Assembly (NCBI RefSeq): GCF_000336635.1 | Contig: NZ_AOLY01000009.1 | Span: 241,593-305,592 of the forward strand | DNA length: 64,000 nt | Source: Haloarcula japonica DSM 6131 | GTDB lineage: Archaea > Halobacteriota > Halobacteria > Halobacteriales > Haloarculaceae | Direction of reading: 5' to 3' | Shown here: positions 26,981-36,697 of the stretch, piece by piece | Numbering within the stretch: the first letter of the stretch is position 1 | How the letters are laid out: every line of letters starts with the position of its first letter | Made by a program: the position numbers and the translations under genes | Notes under the pieces: model-generated | What the model saw: the letters and a program-made list of their open reading frames with translations, nothing else | Database searches by the model: none | What the model was told of the DNA's origin: nothing

Positions 26981-27796
26981 TTACAGTCGGACCGGAATCC
27001 CCTTGCTGTCGAGGTACTCCTTGGTCTCGGCGATGGAGTACTCGCCGAAGTGGAAGATGGAGGCAGCGAGGCCGGCGTCCGCGCCGGCGTCGACGAACAC
27101 TTCTTCCATATCTTCCGGGCCGCCACAGCCCGAAGAGGCGATAACCGGCGTTGAGACGGTGTCACAGACGGCTTTCATCAGTGGGATGTCGTATCCGTCC
27201 TTGGTTCCATCGGCGTCGATGGAGTTGACGAACAGCTCGCCCGCGCCGCGCTCTTCTGCTTCAGTGGCCCACTCGATGACGTCTAGTCCAGTCCCCTCGC
27301 GCCCGCCCTTGACCGTGCATTCGAACCAACAGGACTCGCCGTCGACTTCTGCATAGTACTCGCCCTCGTCGTCGAAACGCCGGCGGGCGTCGACGGAGAT
27401 GACGATACACTGGCTCCCGAACGCCGCCGCGCCCTCGTTGATGAGGTCAGGTTCGGCAATAGCGCCGGAGTTGATCGAGACCTTGTCCGCGCCGGCCCGC
27501 AGCGTCTCCTTGATATCGGCGCGGGTGCGGATGCCGCCGCCGACGGTCAGCGGGATGAACACCTCGTCAGCCACGGCCGAAACTGTATCGAGCATCGTCT
27601 CTCGCCCCTCAGCGGAGGCTGTGATGTCCAGAAAGACGAACTCGTCGGCCCCGGATTCGTTGTAGGCCTTGGCCATCTCTACCGGGTCCCCGGTGTACTC
27701 CAGATCCTCGAAGTTGACTCCCGTGTACACCGCCGCGTCCCCGTTCTCGTCCACGTCGACGTCGATACAGGGGATGATCCGTTTCGTGAGCGTCAT
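26981..27796 (-). CDS. hisF: Imidazole glycerol phosphate synthase, cyclase subunit
   Basis: The 271-residue TIM barrel of histidine biosynthesis uses ammonia from HisH to convert PRFAR into imidazole glycerol phosphate and AICAR. The catalytic aspartates are in IIPCIDVD and CIVISVDARR. Phosphate loops are TVGGGIRT and SSGCGGPEDM. The ATG at 27796 gives the canonical MTLTKRIIPC start. No other his gene is adjacent, as is usual in haloarchaea. Confidence 0.97.
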   Translation of the reverse strand: MTLTKRIIPCIDVDVDENGDAAVYTGVNFEDLEYTGDPVEMAKAYNESGADEFVFLDITASAEGRETMLDTVSAVADEVFIPLTVGGGIRTRADIKETLRAGADKVSINSGAIAEPDLINEGAAAFGSQCIVISVDARRRFDDEGEYYAEVDGESCWFECTVKGGREGTGLDVIEWATEAEERGAGELFVNSIDADGTKDGYDIPLMKAVCDTVSTPVIASSGCGGPEDMEEVFVDAGADAGLAASIFHFGEYSIAETKEYLDSKGIPVRL

Positions 27797-27913
27797 TCGA
27801 TACCTGTGAGTTCGACGCAACGCCGTTTGACCGTTTCGACTGGTGCAAGTGTCTGGCCGAGTACGCAGTGACAATCCGACAGCTACACGTACGACGCCCC
27901 AGAATCACCGGCC

Positions 27914-28105
27914 ATGGCAGACGACCACCACGAGGAGGATCGGCCGGATTACGACCCCGAACACGTCGAACTGCCCGCACGAGAACCGCCGCTTCGGTCG
28001 ACGGCCCCGCAGAGCCCGTTCACCATGTCTCAGGTCGGGACGGGGCTCGGCGTCCTGCTGGTCGGACTGGTGCTTACGTTCGGTATCGCGCTCGCGCTGG
28101 CCTGA
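27914..28105 (+). CDS. Small single-helix membrane protein (DUF7550-like)
   Basis: This 63-residue protein has a His/Asp/Glu-rich N-terminal 35 residues (MADDHHEEDRPDYDPEH) and one C-terminal transmembrane helix (VGTGLGVLLVGLVLTFGIALALA). Such small acidic tail-anchored proteins are common and conserved in haloarchaea, of unknown function. It is divergent from hisF. Confidence 0.75.
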   Translation: MADDHHEEDRPDYDPEHVELPAREPPLRSTAPQSPFTMSQVGTGLGVLLVGLVLTFGIALALA

Positions 28106-28199
28106 TCGGGACGGTGCGCCCTCGTCGGCCAGTAGTAATATCAGATCTGATATTTCTGGGGCGGAGTATATAGGCTTACACGCCAACAACTGTTGTATT

Positions 28200-29411
28200 A
28201 TGCCGTCTCTGTCGGACGCGAGTACGGCGGTCGCGACAGGTACATCGGTAGCGACTGCTGGTCGGCGCGCTGGCCGGGAGGCGACCAGCACTGCCCGTGA
28301 CCGACTAGACGTGGATCGGGTTGATTTCTGTCAAGTGTTTGCTAGCTCACAGTTCGATGCCGAGGCCGTGCTGGCGGGCGTGAATGCGCTCGTCGACGAC
28401 GAGACAGCCGTTGTCGGTTGCACGGCTGGCGGCACGTTCACCGAAGAGCGAGCGATGGATGCCGGCGTGGCCGTCACACTCGTTACCAGCGACTCGTTCC
28501 GGTTCGATACGGCCCTCTCCGCCGGTCTCAGCGAGAACACCCGCGGGGCTGTCAGAGACGCTGTCCGGTCGCTTCCAGAAAACATCGAGGAACCCTACCA
28601 GTCAGCGCTCGTCCTCCACGACGGGCTTGCAGGCGTCGGTGAACAGTTGTCGCTATCAGTCCAGCGACGGCTTGGCCCCTATGTCGAATTCGCAGGTGGG
28701 GCCGCGTCTGATGGTCTCCGAATGGAGTCGACACCGGTGTTTTGCGATGAGTCAGTTGTCGACGACGCAGTCGTTATCGTGCTGGTCTCCGGCGAAAAGC
28801 GTCCAGTCATTACTGTCAACCACGGACACACCCCCATCTCAGAGCCGTGGGAGGTAACCGACGTCTCCGGAAACGTGGTTCACGAACTCAACGGTGAACC
28901 AGCGTTTGAAGTGTGGAAAGACGCTGTTCGAGACCACGTTGCGGAGACAACAGGAATAACGGTCGATGATGTCCCAGTCGGTTCAGCGGAGCTCAGGAAG
29001 CTCATGGTCGCATATCTGTTCGGCATCGATCAGGGCGAGAGCTACAAGATCCGCTGGCCCCGGACTGCGATTGAAGAAACCGGCGCACTACAGTTTGCCG
29101 TCGATATCCCGGAGGGGACTGTCCTCCGGATAATGCATGGCAACAGAGCGGACCAGATCGCGTCCGCCGAGCAGGCTGCTGCAGACGCTGTTTCGCCGTG
29201 TAACGGTAATATCGCTGGCGCGTTCGTCTACGACTGTGCGTGCCGTCAAATTCTCTTCGACGACGCGTTTTCATCGGCTGTCGATGGGATCACATCGACC
29301 CTATCAGCCCCAGTTGCTGGGTTCGAGACGTACGGGGAGCTGTGTATGCAGGCTGGACAACTCAGCGGCTTTCACAACACGACAACGGTGCTCTTTGCAC
29401 TGCCGGAGTGA
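28200..29411 (+). CDS. FIST-domain sensory protein
   Basis: This 403-residue soluble protein combines FIST_N (about 50-235) and FIST_C (about 250-385) domains, thought to bind small ligands such as amino acids. The recognisable stretches are AVVGCTAGGTFTEE and the late CNGNIAGAFVYDCACRQILF. An upstream TATATAG 28-34 nt before ATG fits a leaderless transcript. The histidine kinase gene follows after 3 nt, so the FIST protein is probably its sensory partner. Confidence 0.9.
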   Translation: MPSLSDASTAVATGTSVATAGRRAGREATSTARDRLDVDRVDFCQVFASSQFDAEAVLAGVNALVDDETAVVGCTAGGTFTEERAMDAGVAVTLVTSDSFRFDTALSAGLSENTRGAVRDAVRSLPENIEEPYQSALVLHDGLAGVGEQLSLSVQRRLGPYVEFAGGAASDGLRMESTPVFCDESVVDDAVVIVLVSGEKRPVITVNHGHTPISEPWEVTDVSGNVVHELNGEPAFEVWKDAVRDHVAETTGITVDDVPVGSAELRKLMVAYLFGIDQGESYKIRWPRTAIEETGALQFAVDIPEGTVLRIMHGNRADQIASAEQAAADAVSPCNGNIAGAFVYDCACRQILFDDAFSSAVDGITSTLSAPVAGFETYGELCMQAGQLSGFHNTTTVLFALPE

Positions 29412-29414
29412 CAG

Positions 29415-30632
29415 ATGAATCGAACAGACCTCGTTTCAAAGTTCGCAGAAACGATTGGTATCGAAAAGGCGTCGGCTATCGTCGACGACGCGATGGCTGA
29501 CCTCGGTATTGGTGGCGAAACGGAGATAGACGGCACGGATGCACAGGACATCTGTGATATAATTCAACACGACAACGAGGGATATATCGCGCTTGTCGCG
29601 AGTGAACTCCGCGTACAGCTGGCAGCACAAGAACGGTTTGACGCGCTCCTGGGGAACATTCCGAACCCGGCTGTCGTCGTCGAGTTTGAGCAGCGAGAAC
29701 CATACGTCAAGTCGATCAACGAAGCGTTCGCGGACTCGTTCGGATACGACCGGACGGACGCAGTCGGAACGGAGCTTCGGACACTCCTCGCGCCGCCCGG
29801 AGCCGATTCCGAAGTCATCAGGACAGACTGGTGGGAACAGACTGGCCAGTCGGAGCAAGAGGTCAGACGGATGACCGCATCAGGCGAGGTCCGGACCTAC
29901 CTGTTCCGGAGCACCATCGTCACCCGTGACAGCAGCCAGCTGGAAGGGTACGGGATATACACCGACATCACTGAACGGAAGCGCCGCGAACAACAGCTGA
30001 AACACCAGAACGAGCGCCTTGACGAGTTTGTCAGTATCGTCAGCCACGATCTGCGGAACCCGTTGAACGTCGCATCCGGCCGCACCCACCTCCTGCTCGA
30101 TGACATCGAGGACCCGGCTGTGCAGGAAGGGCTACAGGAGGTCGCTTCGGCACACGAGCGGATGGCACAGATCCTCGATGATACGCTGACGCTCGCACGG
30201 CAGGGCCGAGTTGTCGGCGAGACCGCGAGCGTCTCCATCGAAACCGTCGCGGCCGACGCATGGCAACAGGTCGAAACCGAGGACGCAGCGCTTACCATCG
30301 AAACCGACGCAACCATCGAGGCCGACGCCGAGCGCCTCCAGCAGCTATTCGAGAACCTTTACCGGAACGCCATCGAGCACGCGGGCGCGGAATGCACCGT
30401 TGTCGTGTCCGCGCCCGAGGGACACGAGCAAAGCGGGTTCTCCATCGCGGACGACGGCCCAGGCATTCCACCAGACGACCGTGAACTGGTGTTTGAACAC
30501 GGCTATTCAACGAACTCGGACGGGACAGGGTTCGGCCTATCGATCGTTCAGAGCATCGCTGAAGCGCACGGCTGGTCGGTCACAGTCTCTGAGAGCGAGA
30601 TGGGTGGGACGCGGTTCGATATCCGCTGGTAA
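29415..30632 (+). CDS. PAS sensor histidine kinase
   Basis: This 405-residue cytoplasmic kinase has an N-terminal HNOB-like or unknown alpha domain (1-70), PAS with PAC end YGIYTDITERKR (75-195), HisKA with phospho-acceptor VSHDLRNPL, and HATPase_c with N box NLYRNAIEHAG, G1 DDGPGIP and G2 GTGFGLSIV. There is no transmembrane segment, so the signal is internal or comes through the FIST protein encoded 3 nt upstream. No response regulator is adjacent. Its stop codon abuts the purL stop codon with no spacer. Confidence 0.93.
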   Translation: MNRTDLVSKFAETIGIEKASAIVDDAMADLGIGGETEIDGTDAQDICDIIQHDNEGYIALVASELRVQLAAQERFDALLGNIPNPAVVVEFEQREPYVKSINEAFADSFGYDRTDAVGTELRTLLAPPGADSEVIRTDWWEQTGQSEQEVRRMTASGEVRTYLFRSTIVTRDSSQLEGYGIYTDITERKRREQQLKHQNERLDEFVSIVSHDLRNPLNVASGRTHLLLDDIEDPAVQEGLQEVASAHERMAQILDDTLTLARQGRVVGETASVSIETVAADAWQQVETEDAALTIETDATIEADAERLQQLFENLYRNAIEHAGAECTVVVSAPEGHEQSGFSIADDGPGIPPDDRELVFEHGYSTNSDGTGFGLSIVQSIAEAHGWSVTVSESEMGGTRFDIRW

Positions 30633-32798
30633 TCAGGCCAGTTCGTCTTCGATGACCGAGCGCAGGTCGACGATGTCCGCAGCGTCGTACTGTAATCGCT
30701 CGTCGTTGACGGTGATGTCGAGGTGGTTCGAGCCGTTGGCCTCGCCCAGTTCCGTCACCGGCGCGACGCCGTCGAAAGCTTCTCTGACGGCCGCCGGGTC
30801 GGTCGTCTCGAACACCACGCGGCCGGGCCGTTCGTTGAACAGGAGCCGCTTCCTGGTCCCGCGGTCGACCGTTTCGATTTCGACCGACGCGCCGGCGTCC
30901 TCGTGGACCATCTCGGCCAGCGTCACCGCGAGGCCGCCGTGGCTCACGTCGTGGCTCGCGAGCACGTGGTCGGCGTCGGCGACCTCTGCAATCGTCTCGA
31001 TGGCCGCCGTCGAATCCGCTGGGAGTGCGGGGAAGCGGTCGGTGCCGCCGAACTGCGCGGTGTACTCGGAGCCGCCGAGTCGCGGATCGGCCTCACCTTC
31101 CAGTGCGGTGTCGCCGACGACGACGAGCGTTCCCTCGCCGGACAGCGACAGCGGCGGGGCGTCATAGCCCTCCTTGACGCCGACCAGCGCGAGCGTCGGC
31201 GTTGGCGGGATCGGCCCGTCCTGGGAGTCGTTGTACAGCGAGACGTTCCCGCCGACGACCGGCACGTCGAGGTCGCTGCACATGTCCGCCAGCCCGTCGA
31301 CGATACCCTTGAAGCCACCGTACACGTCGGGCTTCTCGGGGTTGCCGCCGTTGAGGCAGTCCACGGCCGCGTGGGGGGTCGCGCCCTTCGCGGCGACGTT
31401 GGTGGCGTTTTCCAGCGCGACGGCGCGTGCGCCCTCGTACGGCGCGGCGTCGGTCCAGTTGGGGTCCGCGCCGGCGGAGAACGCCAGCCCCGTTCCGGCT
31501 TCGCGGATGGCGAGCAGGGCGGCGTCGTCGCCGGGCAGGACGCTCGTGCGGACCTGTACCTCGTGGTCGTACTGGCGGTACACCCACCGCTTCGAAGCGC
31601 AGTTCGGGCTGCCAATGATCTGCTCGAAGGCCGCGTCGAGCGATACCGTCGGTAGGTCCCGTTCCTGTTTCGGTGGCGCGTTGCTCGGCAGGTCGTTCAT
31701 CGGCGCGCCGTCGCCGAGGAACTCGGCGTCCACGTCGACGACCGTCTCGCCCTCGAAGGTACAGACGTAGTTCGTTCCGGCTTCGGTGAGCTCGCCGATG
31801 ACCGAACAGCCCAGGTCGAACCGCTCGGCGAGTTCGGCCACGCGGTCGACGTTTTCGGGCGCGACCTCGTACACCATCCGCTCTTGGCTCTCGGCGAGCA
31901 GGTACTCCATGGCGTTCATGTTGGGCTCGCGTTCGTGGACGCGGTCGAGTTCGATTCGCGCGCCGAGACCGCCCTTGGCGACCAGTTCGGAAGACGCGCC
32001 GCCCAGGCCGGCGGCCCCGAGGTCACGAGCCGACTCGACGAGCGCTTCGTCCAGTAGCGCCTCGTTGCACTCGATGAGGAGCTTCTCCGAGTACGGGTCG
32101 CCGACTTGGACGGCCGGCCGGTCCTCCGTTTCGGCGTCCTCCGCGAGGTCCTCGCTGGCGAAAGACGCGCCGCCGAGGCCGTCCCGTCCCGTCGCGTTGC
32201 CGACGAGAACGAGCTTGTTGCCCGGCTCCTGGGCCTCGGCGGTGATGGTCCGCTCGGGCTTCAACAGGCCGATACAGGAAACGTTCACGAGCGGATTGCC
32301 CTCGTAATCATCGTGGAAGGCGACGCTGCCGGCCACGGTCGGGACGCCGATACAGTTCCCGTAGTGGGAGATCCCCTCGACGACACCCTCGAAGAGATAG
32401 CGGGAGTGTTCCCGCTCGAAATCACCGAAGTACAGGCAGTCGGCCAGGGCGATGGGGTAGGCCCCCATCGACAGCGTGTCCCGGACGATACCGCCGACGC
32501 CCGTCGCCGCCCCGTCGAACGGGTCGACGTAGGACGGGTGGTTGTGGGACTCGACGCCCATCGTGATGTACATCTCTCCGCCGTCGCCGTGGGACGGCAG
32601 GGAGACGACGGCCGCGTCGTCGCCGGGGCCGATAACGACCTGATCGCCTTCGGAGTCGAACGCCGACAGCAGGGGGCGAGAGGAGCGATACGCACAGTGT
32701 TCGCTCCAGAGGTTCTCGAAGAGAGCGGCCTCCGCCCGTGTCGGCTCCCGACCGATCTCCTCGACCACGAGTTCGTGGTCCGCGTCGGACAGGCTCAT
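30633..32798 (-). CDS. purL: Phosphoribosylformylglycinamidine synthase subunit II
   Basis: The 721-residue small-type PurL of purine biosynthesis uses ATP and ammonia delivered by PurQ to aminate FGAR. Signatures are the N-terminal [20 protein letters not shown]-type (here [24 protein letters not shown]), [12 protein letters not shown], and repeated AIR-synthase-like halves with [13 protein letters not shown]. The start at 32798 is supported by a CTTATC element about 25 nt upstream; seven in-frame codons upstream are excluded. It is convergent with the histidine kinase, with zero intergenic bases. Confidence 0.97.
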   Translation of the reverse strand: MSLSDADHELVVEEIGREPTRAEAALFENLWSEHCAYRSSRPLLSAFDSEGDQVVIGPGDDAAVVSLPSHGDGGEMYITMGVESHNHPSYVDPFDGAATGVGGIVRDTLSMGAYPIALADCLYFGDFEREHSRYLFEGVVEGISHYGNCIGVPTVAGSVAFHDDYEGNPLVNVSCIGLLKPERTITAEAQEPGNKLVLVGNATGRDGLGGASFASEDLAEDAETEDRPAVQVGDPYSEKLLIECNEALLDEALVESARDLGAAGLGGASSELVAKGGLGARIELDRVHEREPNMNAMEYLLAESQERMVYEVAPENVDRVAELAERFDLGCSVIGELTEAGTNYVCTFEGETVVDVDAEFLGDGAPMNDLPSNAPPKQERDLPTVSLDAAFEQIIGSPNCASKRWVYRQYDHEVQVRTSVLPGDDAALLAIREAGTGLAFSAGADPNWTDAAPYEGARAVALENATNVAAKGATPHAAVDCLNGGNPEKPDVYGGFKGIVDGLADMCSDLDVPVVGGNVSLYNDSQDGPIPPTPTLALVGVKEGYDAPPLSLSGEGTLVVVGDTALEGEADPRLGGSEYTAQFGGTDRFPALPADSTAAIETIAEVADADHVLASHDVSHGGLAVTLAEMVHEDAGASVEIETVDRGTRKRLLFNERPGRVVFETTDPAAVREAFDGVAPVTELGEANGSNHLDITVNDERLQYDAADIVDLRSVIEDELA

Positions 32799-33124
32799 TA
32801 CCTCGTCGTGGCCGCCCACAAGATAAGTCCCTTTCCATGCACCCGCGCTGGTCGGTGCTGCCGCCGACCGTGTTCGACCCAGCTACTGACGAGTAGCTGA
32901 CGTTGCCTCACGGTTCCGAGCCGATGAGGTAGTTTCAAAATTGAATTGGAGAGGAGAACAGCAGTACAAATGCGGATTTGTAAAACCTCTTTAGAGGTCC
33001 CAATAACCGTAGAAGTGCGCTAACTGGGAGTCGAATTCAGATCCACTCTCAAAACGACTGGACAGTATCAGAATATATAATCAGGTGTCGGGATATATGT
33101 GGCTGCTGGGCATACTATCCGTCG
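32799..33124. other. Divergent promoter region, no gene
   Basis: 326 bp without a supportable gene. It contains the purL promoter at its left end, a perfect ACCTCT-TT-AGAGGT palindrome at 32985-32998, and AT-rich boxes (ATATATAATC, GGATATATG) that probably serve the gene at 33125. Confidence 0.5.
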
Positions 33125-33490
33125 ATGACTACCGCCGACATCGACTGGCTGACGCTTGAGGGGAGTTCCTTCTCCGGCCGGTCCTTCTCCAGCGTGTGGG
33201 CGGTGGCGCTTGCGACCTACGGGGTTGGCGACGTCGTAACCACAATCGCGATCGTCTACTTCGTCCCGACCTTCACCGAGGCGAACCCGGCGATCCGGTG
33301 GGCGATCCAGTCCTTCGGCGGCGGGGGCTTTCTCGGACTCAAGCTGCTCGTCATCTACTGCTGTCTCGGCGTGAGCCTCTGGGGCGGCGTACTCGACGAG
33401 GACCCGCTGCTGTACTACGGCCCGCCGGTACTCCTGACGGTGATGGGACTCGGTGTGACAGGGTTCAACCTCAGTCTGCTGTTCTCCTGA
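33125..33490 (+). CDS. Small three-helix membrane protein
   Basis: This 121-residue protein has hydrophobic helices at about residues 22-45, 68-88 and 95-119. The arrangement VWAVALATYGVGDVVTTIAIV plus EANPAIRW is typical of haloarchaeal DUF5658-like membrane proteins. A TATATG element about 30 nt before the ATG supports a leaderless start. The function is unknown. It is convergent with the TasA-like gene at 33497. Confidence 0.75.
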   Translation: MTTADIDWLTLEGSSFSGRSFSSVWAVALATYGVGDVVTTIAIVYFVPTFTEANPAIRWAIQSFGGGGFLGLKLLVIYCCLGVSLWGGVLDEDPLLYYGPPVLLTVMGLGVTGFNLSLLFS

Positions 33491-33496
33491 AAACTC

Positions 33497-34438
33497 TCAC
33501 GAACGCAGTTGTTGCAGGACGATTGGTACGGTGATGTCGACGCGGTCACTCTGGACCTCATTGCCGGTCGACTCGGGCAGCGTTACCTCGATCTCCACCG
33601 TCGCCTGTTCTCCACCGGCGACTGCTCGCGTGCCCTGCTCGGAGGCCCCGTCGAGCGTGGCCAGCGTGACACTCGACGTGTCCGAGCCGGCCAGATACTC
33701 CGTGGTCCCGTTGGCGTAGGTAACCCACAGTTTGACCTCAAGGTGGTCGGATAGCTCGCCGGTTGCCGCTGTGTCACCCAGCACCCGCTCTGGTTCCCTG
33801 AGCCCGTTCTCGTCGTCGCTTACGTTCACGTCGGCAACGCCAAGCGTCCCCGCGTCCGAGCCGCTGTTCTGGACGACAACCGATCCGGATTCCGTATCGC
33901 CGGGGGCGAGTTCACCGACCTGCAATAACACTGCGGAACCCTGTGTCTCCAGCGACAGATTGCCGGACGATCCGCTGTCACCCCCGCCGCCAGCGGAGCC
34001 CCCACTGCCACCAGAAGACCCGCCGCCGCTACTGGACGATCCGCCACCGCTACCGGACGAGCCGCCGACGTTGTCCGATGGCTCTTCCGTCGTCTCGCTG
34101 GTATCGCCGTCGTCGGGCCGGCTGTCAGACAGGATCGGTGTCGGAGTGGGCGTCGGCGTTGCATTCACGAGGTCGCTCGGCGGCGGTGACCCACTGCCAC
34201 CGCTCTCAGTCGGTGTCTCGGGTTGGGACGGGTCAGTCCCCGCAGGCGTCGGCGTCACCGTCGCCTCTGCCGGCACCGGTGTCATCTCGATGGCGGGCCG
34301 TCCGGGTGCCGGGTCGTCGCTAGTGAGGCCGATCGTCCCCACGCCGGCCCCGATAACGACGAACAGGATGAGAAGGAGCAGTCCGACGAGTCGCTTGTTG
34401 TAGTTTCCGTCCTCGTCCCGAAAGATGCCGTGTCCCAT
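33497..34438 (-). CDS. Anchored Ser/Gly-linker protein with TasA-like C-terminal domain
   Basis: This 313-residue protein has a short cytoplasmic start (MGHGIFRDEDGNYNKR), one transmembrane helix (LVGLLLLILFVVIGAGVGTIGL) and a long low-complexity Thr/Pro and then Ser/Gly linker (about 45-160). A C-terminal beta domain contains LQVGELAPGDTESGSVVVQNSG and ends TVPIVLQQ. That motif is shared with the two SipW-type secreted proteins upstream. It is the last gene of the cluster, 45 nt after the signal peptidase. It may be the membrane anchor or terminator of a fibre. Confidence 0.75.
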   Translation of the reverse strand: MGHGIFRDEDGNYNKRLVGLLLLILFVVIGAGVGTIGLTSDDPAPGRPAIEMTPVPAEATVTPTPAGTDPSQPETPTESGGSGSPPPSDLVNATPTPTPTPILSDSRPDDGDTSETTEEPSDNVGGSSGSGGGSSSSGGGSSGGSGGSAGGGGDSGSSGNLSLETQGSAVLLQVGELAPGDTESGSVVVQNSGSDAGTLGVADVNVSDDENGLREPERVLGDTAATGELSDHLEVKLWVTYANGTTEYLAGSDTSSVTLATLDGASEQGTRAVAGGEQATVEIEVTLPESTGNEVQSDRVDITVPIVLQQLRS

Positions 34439-34483
34439 CCCCAGGTCACCTCACCGTTCCTCGCAGCCGGCCTGTTCCATCGC

Positions 34484-35026
34484 TCATTGCTCTCTGTCTC
34501 CCGTTCCCGAGAGCAGGTCCCGGATTTCGAGGATTACAAGAAGTAGCGCGGGACCGACGACGAGTGTCAGCAGGCCCATACGAGTCTGTGAGAACGTAAT
34601 GACGTGTCCGATGTAGGGGACGCTGAACGTGACGACGCCGACGACCGCCGCCGAAGAGACGGGTTCCGGATCCAGGTCCTCGTTTGCGTCGCCTTTCGTT
34701 CTGAACTGCCGCTGACCGTCCTCCGCGATGACATTGATCACCCGGTGGGTGACCCGCGATGTCGTGCCGCCGGGCGAGCGGTCGTAGGTGATAACGTCGC
34801 CCTCGGAGATATCGGCCGGCGGGACGCTGTTGACAAACACGACCGACCCGGCCTCGATAGCAGGCGACATACTCGAGGAAAGAACGACGTAGCTCTCGTC
34901 CGCGCCGACCGCCTGCGGCACCGCGGTGGCAACGAACACCCCGACGATGATAAGCAGGACTCCGAGGCCGATCCAGTTGGCGACCCGCCGCCAGTCGACG
35001 CCGTCGTCGGTGTTACTGGGAGTCAT
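34484..35026 (-). CDS. Signal peptidase I, SipW/Sec11 type
   Basis: This 180-residue ER-type signal peptidase has N- and C-terminal transmembrane helices. The catalytic Ser is in LSSSMSPAI, the general-base His in RVTHRVI (archaeal/eukaryotic type instead of Lys) and the conserved Asp in TKGDANEDLDP. The gene starts inside the preceding TasA-like gene (14-bp overlap), so the two are translationally coupled. This is the arrangement expected for a dedicated peptidase processing the neighbouring SipW-type substrates. Confidence 0.92.
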   Translation of the reverse strand: MTPSNTDDGVDWRRVANWIGLGVLLIIVGVFVATAVPQAVGADESYVVLSSSMSPAIEAGSVVFVNSVPPADISEGDVITYDRSPGGTTSRVTHRVINVIAEDGQRQFRTKGDANEDLDPEPVSSAAVVGVVTFSVPYIGHVITFSQTRMGLLTLVVGPALLLVILEIRDLLSGTGDREQ

Positions 35027-35621
35027 GCTGGTTTAGATGGAACGTGGCAGTGATCTCGACCCCGTCGCCCTGGAAGCTGTTTCCGACGCTCTTGGCGAGT
35101 TCCAGCCCGATGGTAAATTTGGTGCCACTATTGCCGGGGTCATCGAGATCCACCAGGTCGTTCTGTGTTGTCTCATCGGAGCCATGGGCGTTGTCGGCCA
35201 GGTCTGCAAGCGTCGGGGACGGATTGTCTGTCGTGATCTGGTCGGTGAGGTCCGTTTCCCCATACGTCAGCGTCACGACGGTGAGGTTCTCGGCTACCGC
35301 AGATGCGCTCTCGTCCGAATCGTTCTGTGCACTGTCACTTTCCACGTAGTCGAAATCCACATCCAGTGACCCGGCAATCGTGCCGGCATTGACGAGCCTT
35401 ACCGTATCCGTTATTTCCGTTCCGGGAGCGAGCGCCGTACTGAAACTGAACGATGCACTCTCAGCAAAGCCGAGGTTCAGCGTCCCGGCCGAAATCCGGT
35501 TGCCAGTACTGTTCTCGCTGTCGCTGAAATACGCCATGGTCCCCGCTCCCGTTGCAGCACTGCCGGCACCGACGGTAACGAGGCCGCCGAGTACCTGCCT
35601 GCGGGTCACGCCATCGGTCAC
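35013..35621 (-). CDS. SipW-dependent-type secreted protein (TasA/CalY-like) 1
   Basis: This 202-residue protein has the signal VTDGVTRRQVLGGLVTVG-AGSAATGAGTMAYFSDSE. The TRRQ-twin-Arg-like opening and the post-cleavage AYFSDSE motif define SipW-type signals. Mature beta-sandwich features are AGTLNLGF, ALAPGTEITDTVRLVNAGTI and a C-terminal EITATFHL. TasA-like proteins polymerise into biofilm fibres in Bacillus and into bundling pili in some archaea; polymerisation here is inference. GTG start at 35621. The 3' end overlaps the peptidase gene. Confidence 0.88.
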   Translation of the reverse strand: MTDGVTRRQVLGGLVTVGAGSAATGAGTMAYFSDSENSTGNRISAGTLNLGFAESASFSFSTALAPGTEITDTVRLVNAGTIAGSLDVDFDYVESDSAQNDSDESASAVAENLTVVTLTYGETDLTDQITTDNPSPTLADLADNAHGSDETTQNDLVDLDDPGNSGTKFTIGLELAKSVGNSFQGDGVEITATFHLNQHDSQ

Positions 35622-35752
35622 GCCCGTTCACTCCGCTGGGACAAGTCAGGCACAGTTGCCGTCCATGACGACGGGCGTGTGACCATTAGATTGGGCGTCG
35701 TAGTCATTCTAATTGACTGCTCAGTTGTTCCAACACTAAGCCGGGACGTCAG

Positions 35753-36424
35753 TCAGTTTGATGCCTGCTCTGACACTATTTGGATATCAAAACCGGCGCT
35801 GTCGCCCTGAACGACGTTACCGGTCTCCTCTCTCGGAAGCTCGTAATTCAATACGAGATACTTAGTCTCATCGGTGGTTAGCGACTCTGAGAACGCATTG
35901 TTTCTCCCGACTGCGTCTGAAAGTTTCGTATCGCTGCTGATTACTCTCGTTACGTCGGTGGCCGAGACAGTCTCTCCAGTTGTTGTTCCGACGGATGCAC
36001 CGGTCAGGTCACCAGCCTCGATGAACACCCCAATCTCTAGATAATCGTCAAGTTCACCATCGCTGTTAGGGTCCTCGCCATCTGAGTTCGTTGTCAGTGA
36101 TTCAGTAAGACTACCGTCTTCAGATACATCCCCGATGTTGATGCTTTGGAGGGTCGCATCGATGCTCCCGTCGTTCGTCAGTTCGATAACGAGGTAGCCG
36201 GAGTCGCCGGGAGCAATATTACCGAAATCAATTGATGTACTCCCACTGCTGTTCGGATTCAGTTGGAGATCCAGCGTCCCGGCAGTGACGCTGTTCCCGC
36301 TGCTTGTTTCCGTATCGCTGAACGCGGCAAACGTCCCGGCACCCACTGCCGCACTTGCTGCACCAATTGTTGCAATACCACCCAGTACTCTGCGTCGCGT
36401 CAACTCGATATTATTGTTTGACAT
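35753..36424 (-). CDS. SipW-dependent-type secreted protein (TasA/CalY-like) 2
   Basis: This 223-residue paralogue has the signal MSNNNIELTRRRVLGGIATIG... and the AAFSDTETSSGNSVTAGTLDL cleavage region. The mature part has DFGNIAPGDSGYLVIELTNDG, the same P-G-D-x-G strand as its neighbours, and ends AGFDIQIV. The start at 36424 is preferred over 36472 because it gives the standard short N-region. 131 nt separate it from the next substrate gene, so it may carry its own promoter. It is likely a major subunit of the proposed fibre. Confidence 0.88.
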   Translation of the reverse strand: MSNNNIELTRRRVLGGIATIGAASAAVGAGTFAAFSDTETSSGNSVTAGTLDLQLNPNSSGSTSIDFGNIAPGDSGYLVIELTNDGSIDATLQSINIGDVSEDGSLTESLTTNSDGEDPNSDGELDDYLEIGVFIEAGDLTGASVGTTTGETVSATDVTRVISSDTKLSDAVGRNNAFSESLTTDETKYLVLNYELPREETGNVVQGDSAGFDIQIVSEQASN

Positions 36425-36697
36425 GTATCTCTCACCGTGGAGATTGAGAGGCTCCACCAGCCCACCAAGCAACGGATTCCCCCATCCAGTAAACTTGGTC
36501 TACTATGAGTAAATAAGCTGTTGGGATAAGTTTTTCCAACTTTTCAGCCGTCAAAGCTGCTGTACAGGATGGGAGCAGCTATCACAATATTACGGAAGGG
36601 TGCTCGCTAAAAGAGATAGTAATATATTCTTACCAGGGTATTGTCGCCACTGACCCAGTTTTAATTGTAGTATTCATCTCAGTCTATTACAATACTG

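Noticed and set aside
33005..33045. tRNA-like T-arm (AGTCGAATTCAGATCC) possibly marking an attachment site
   Set aside because: No acceptor or anticodon stem can be drawn, so the resemblance is not supported.
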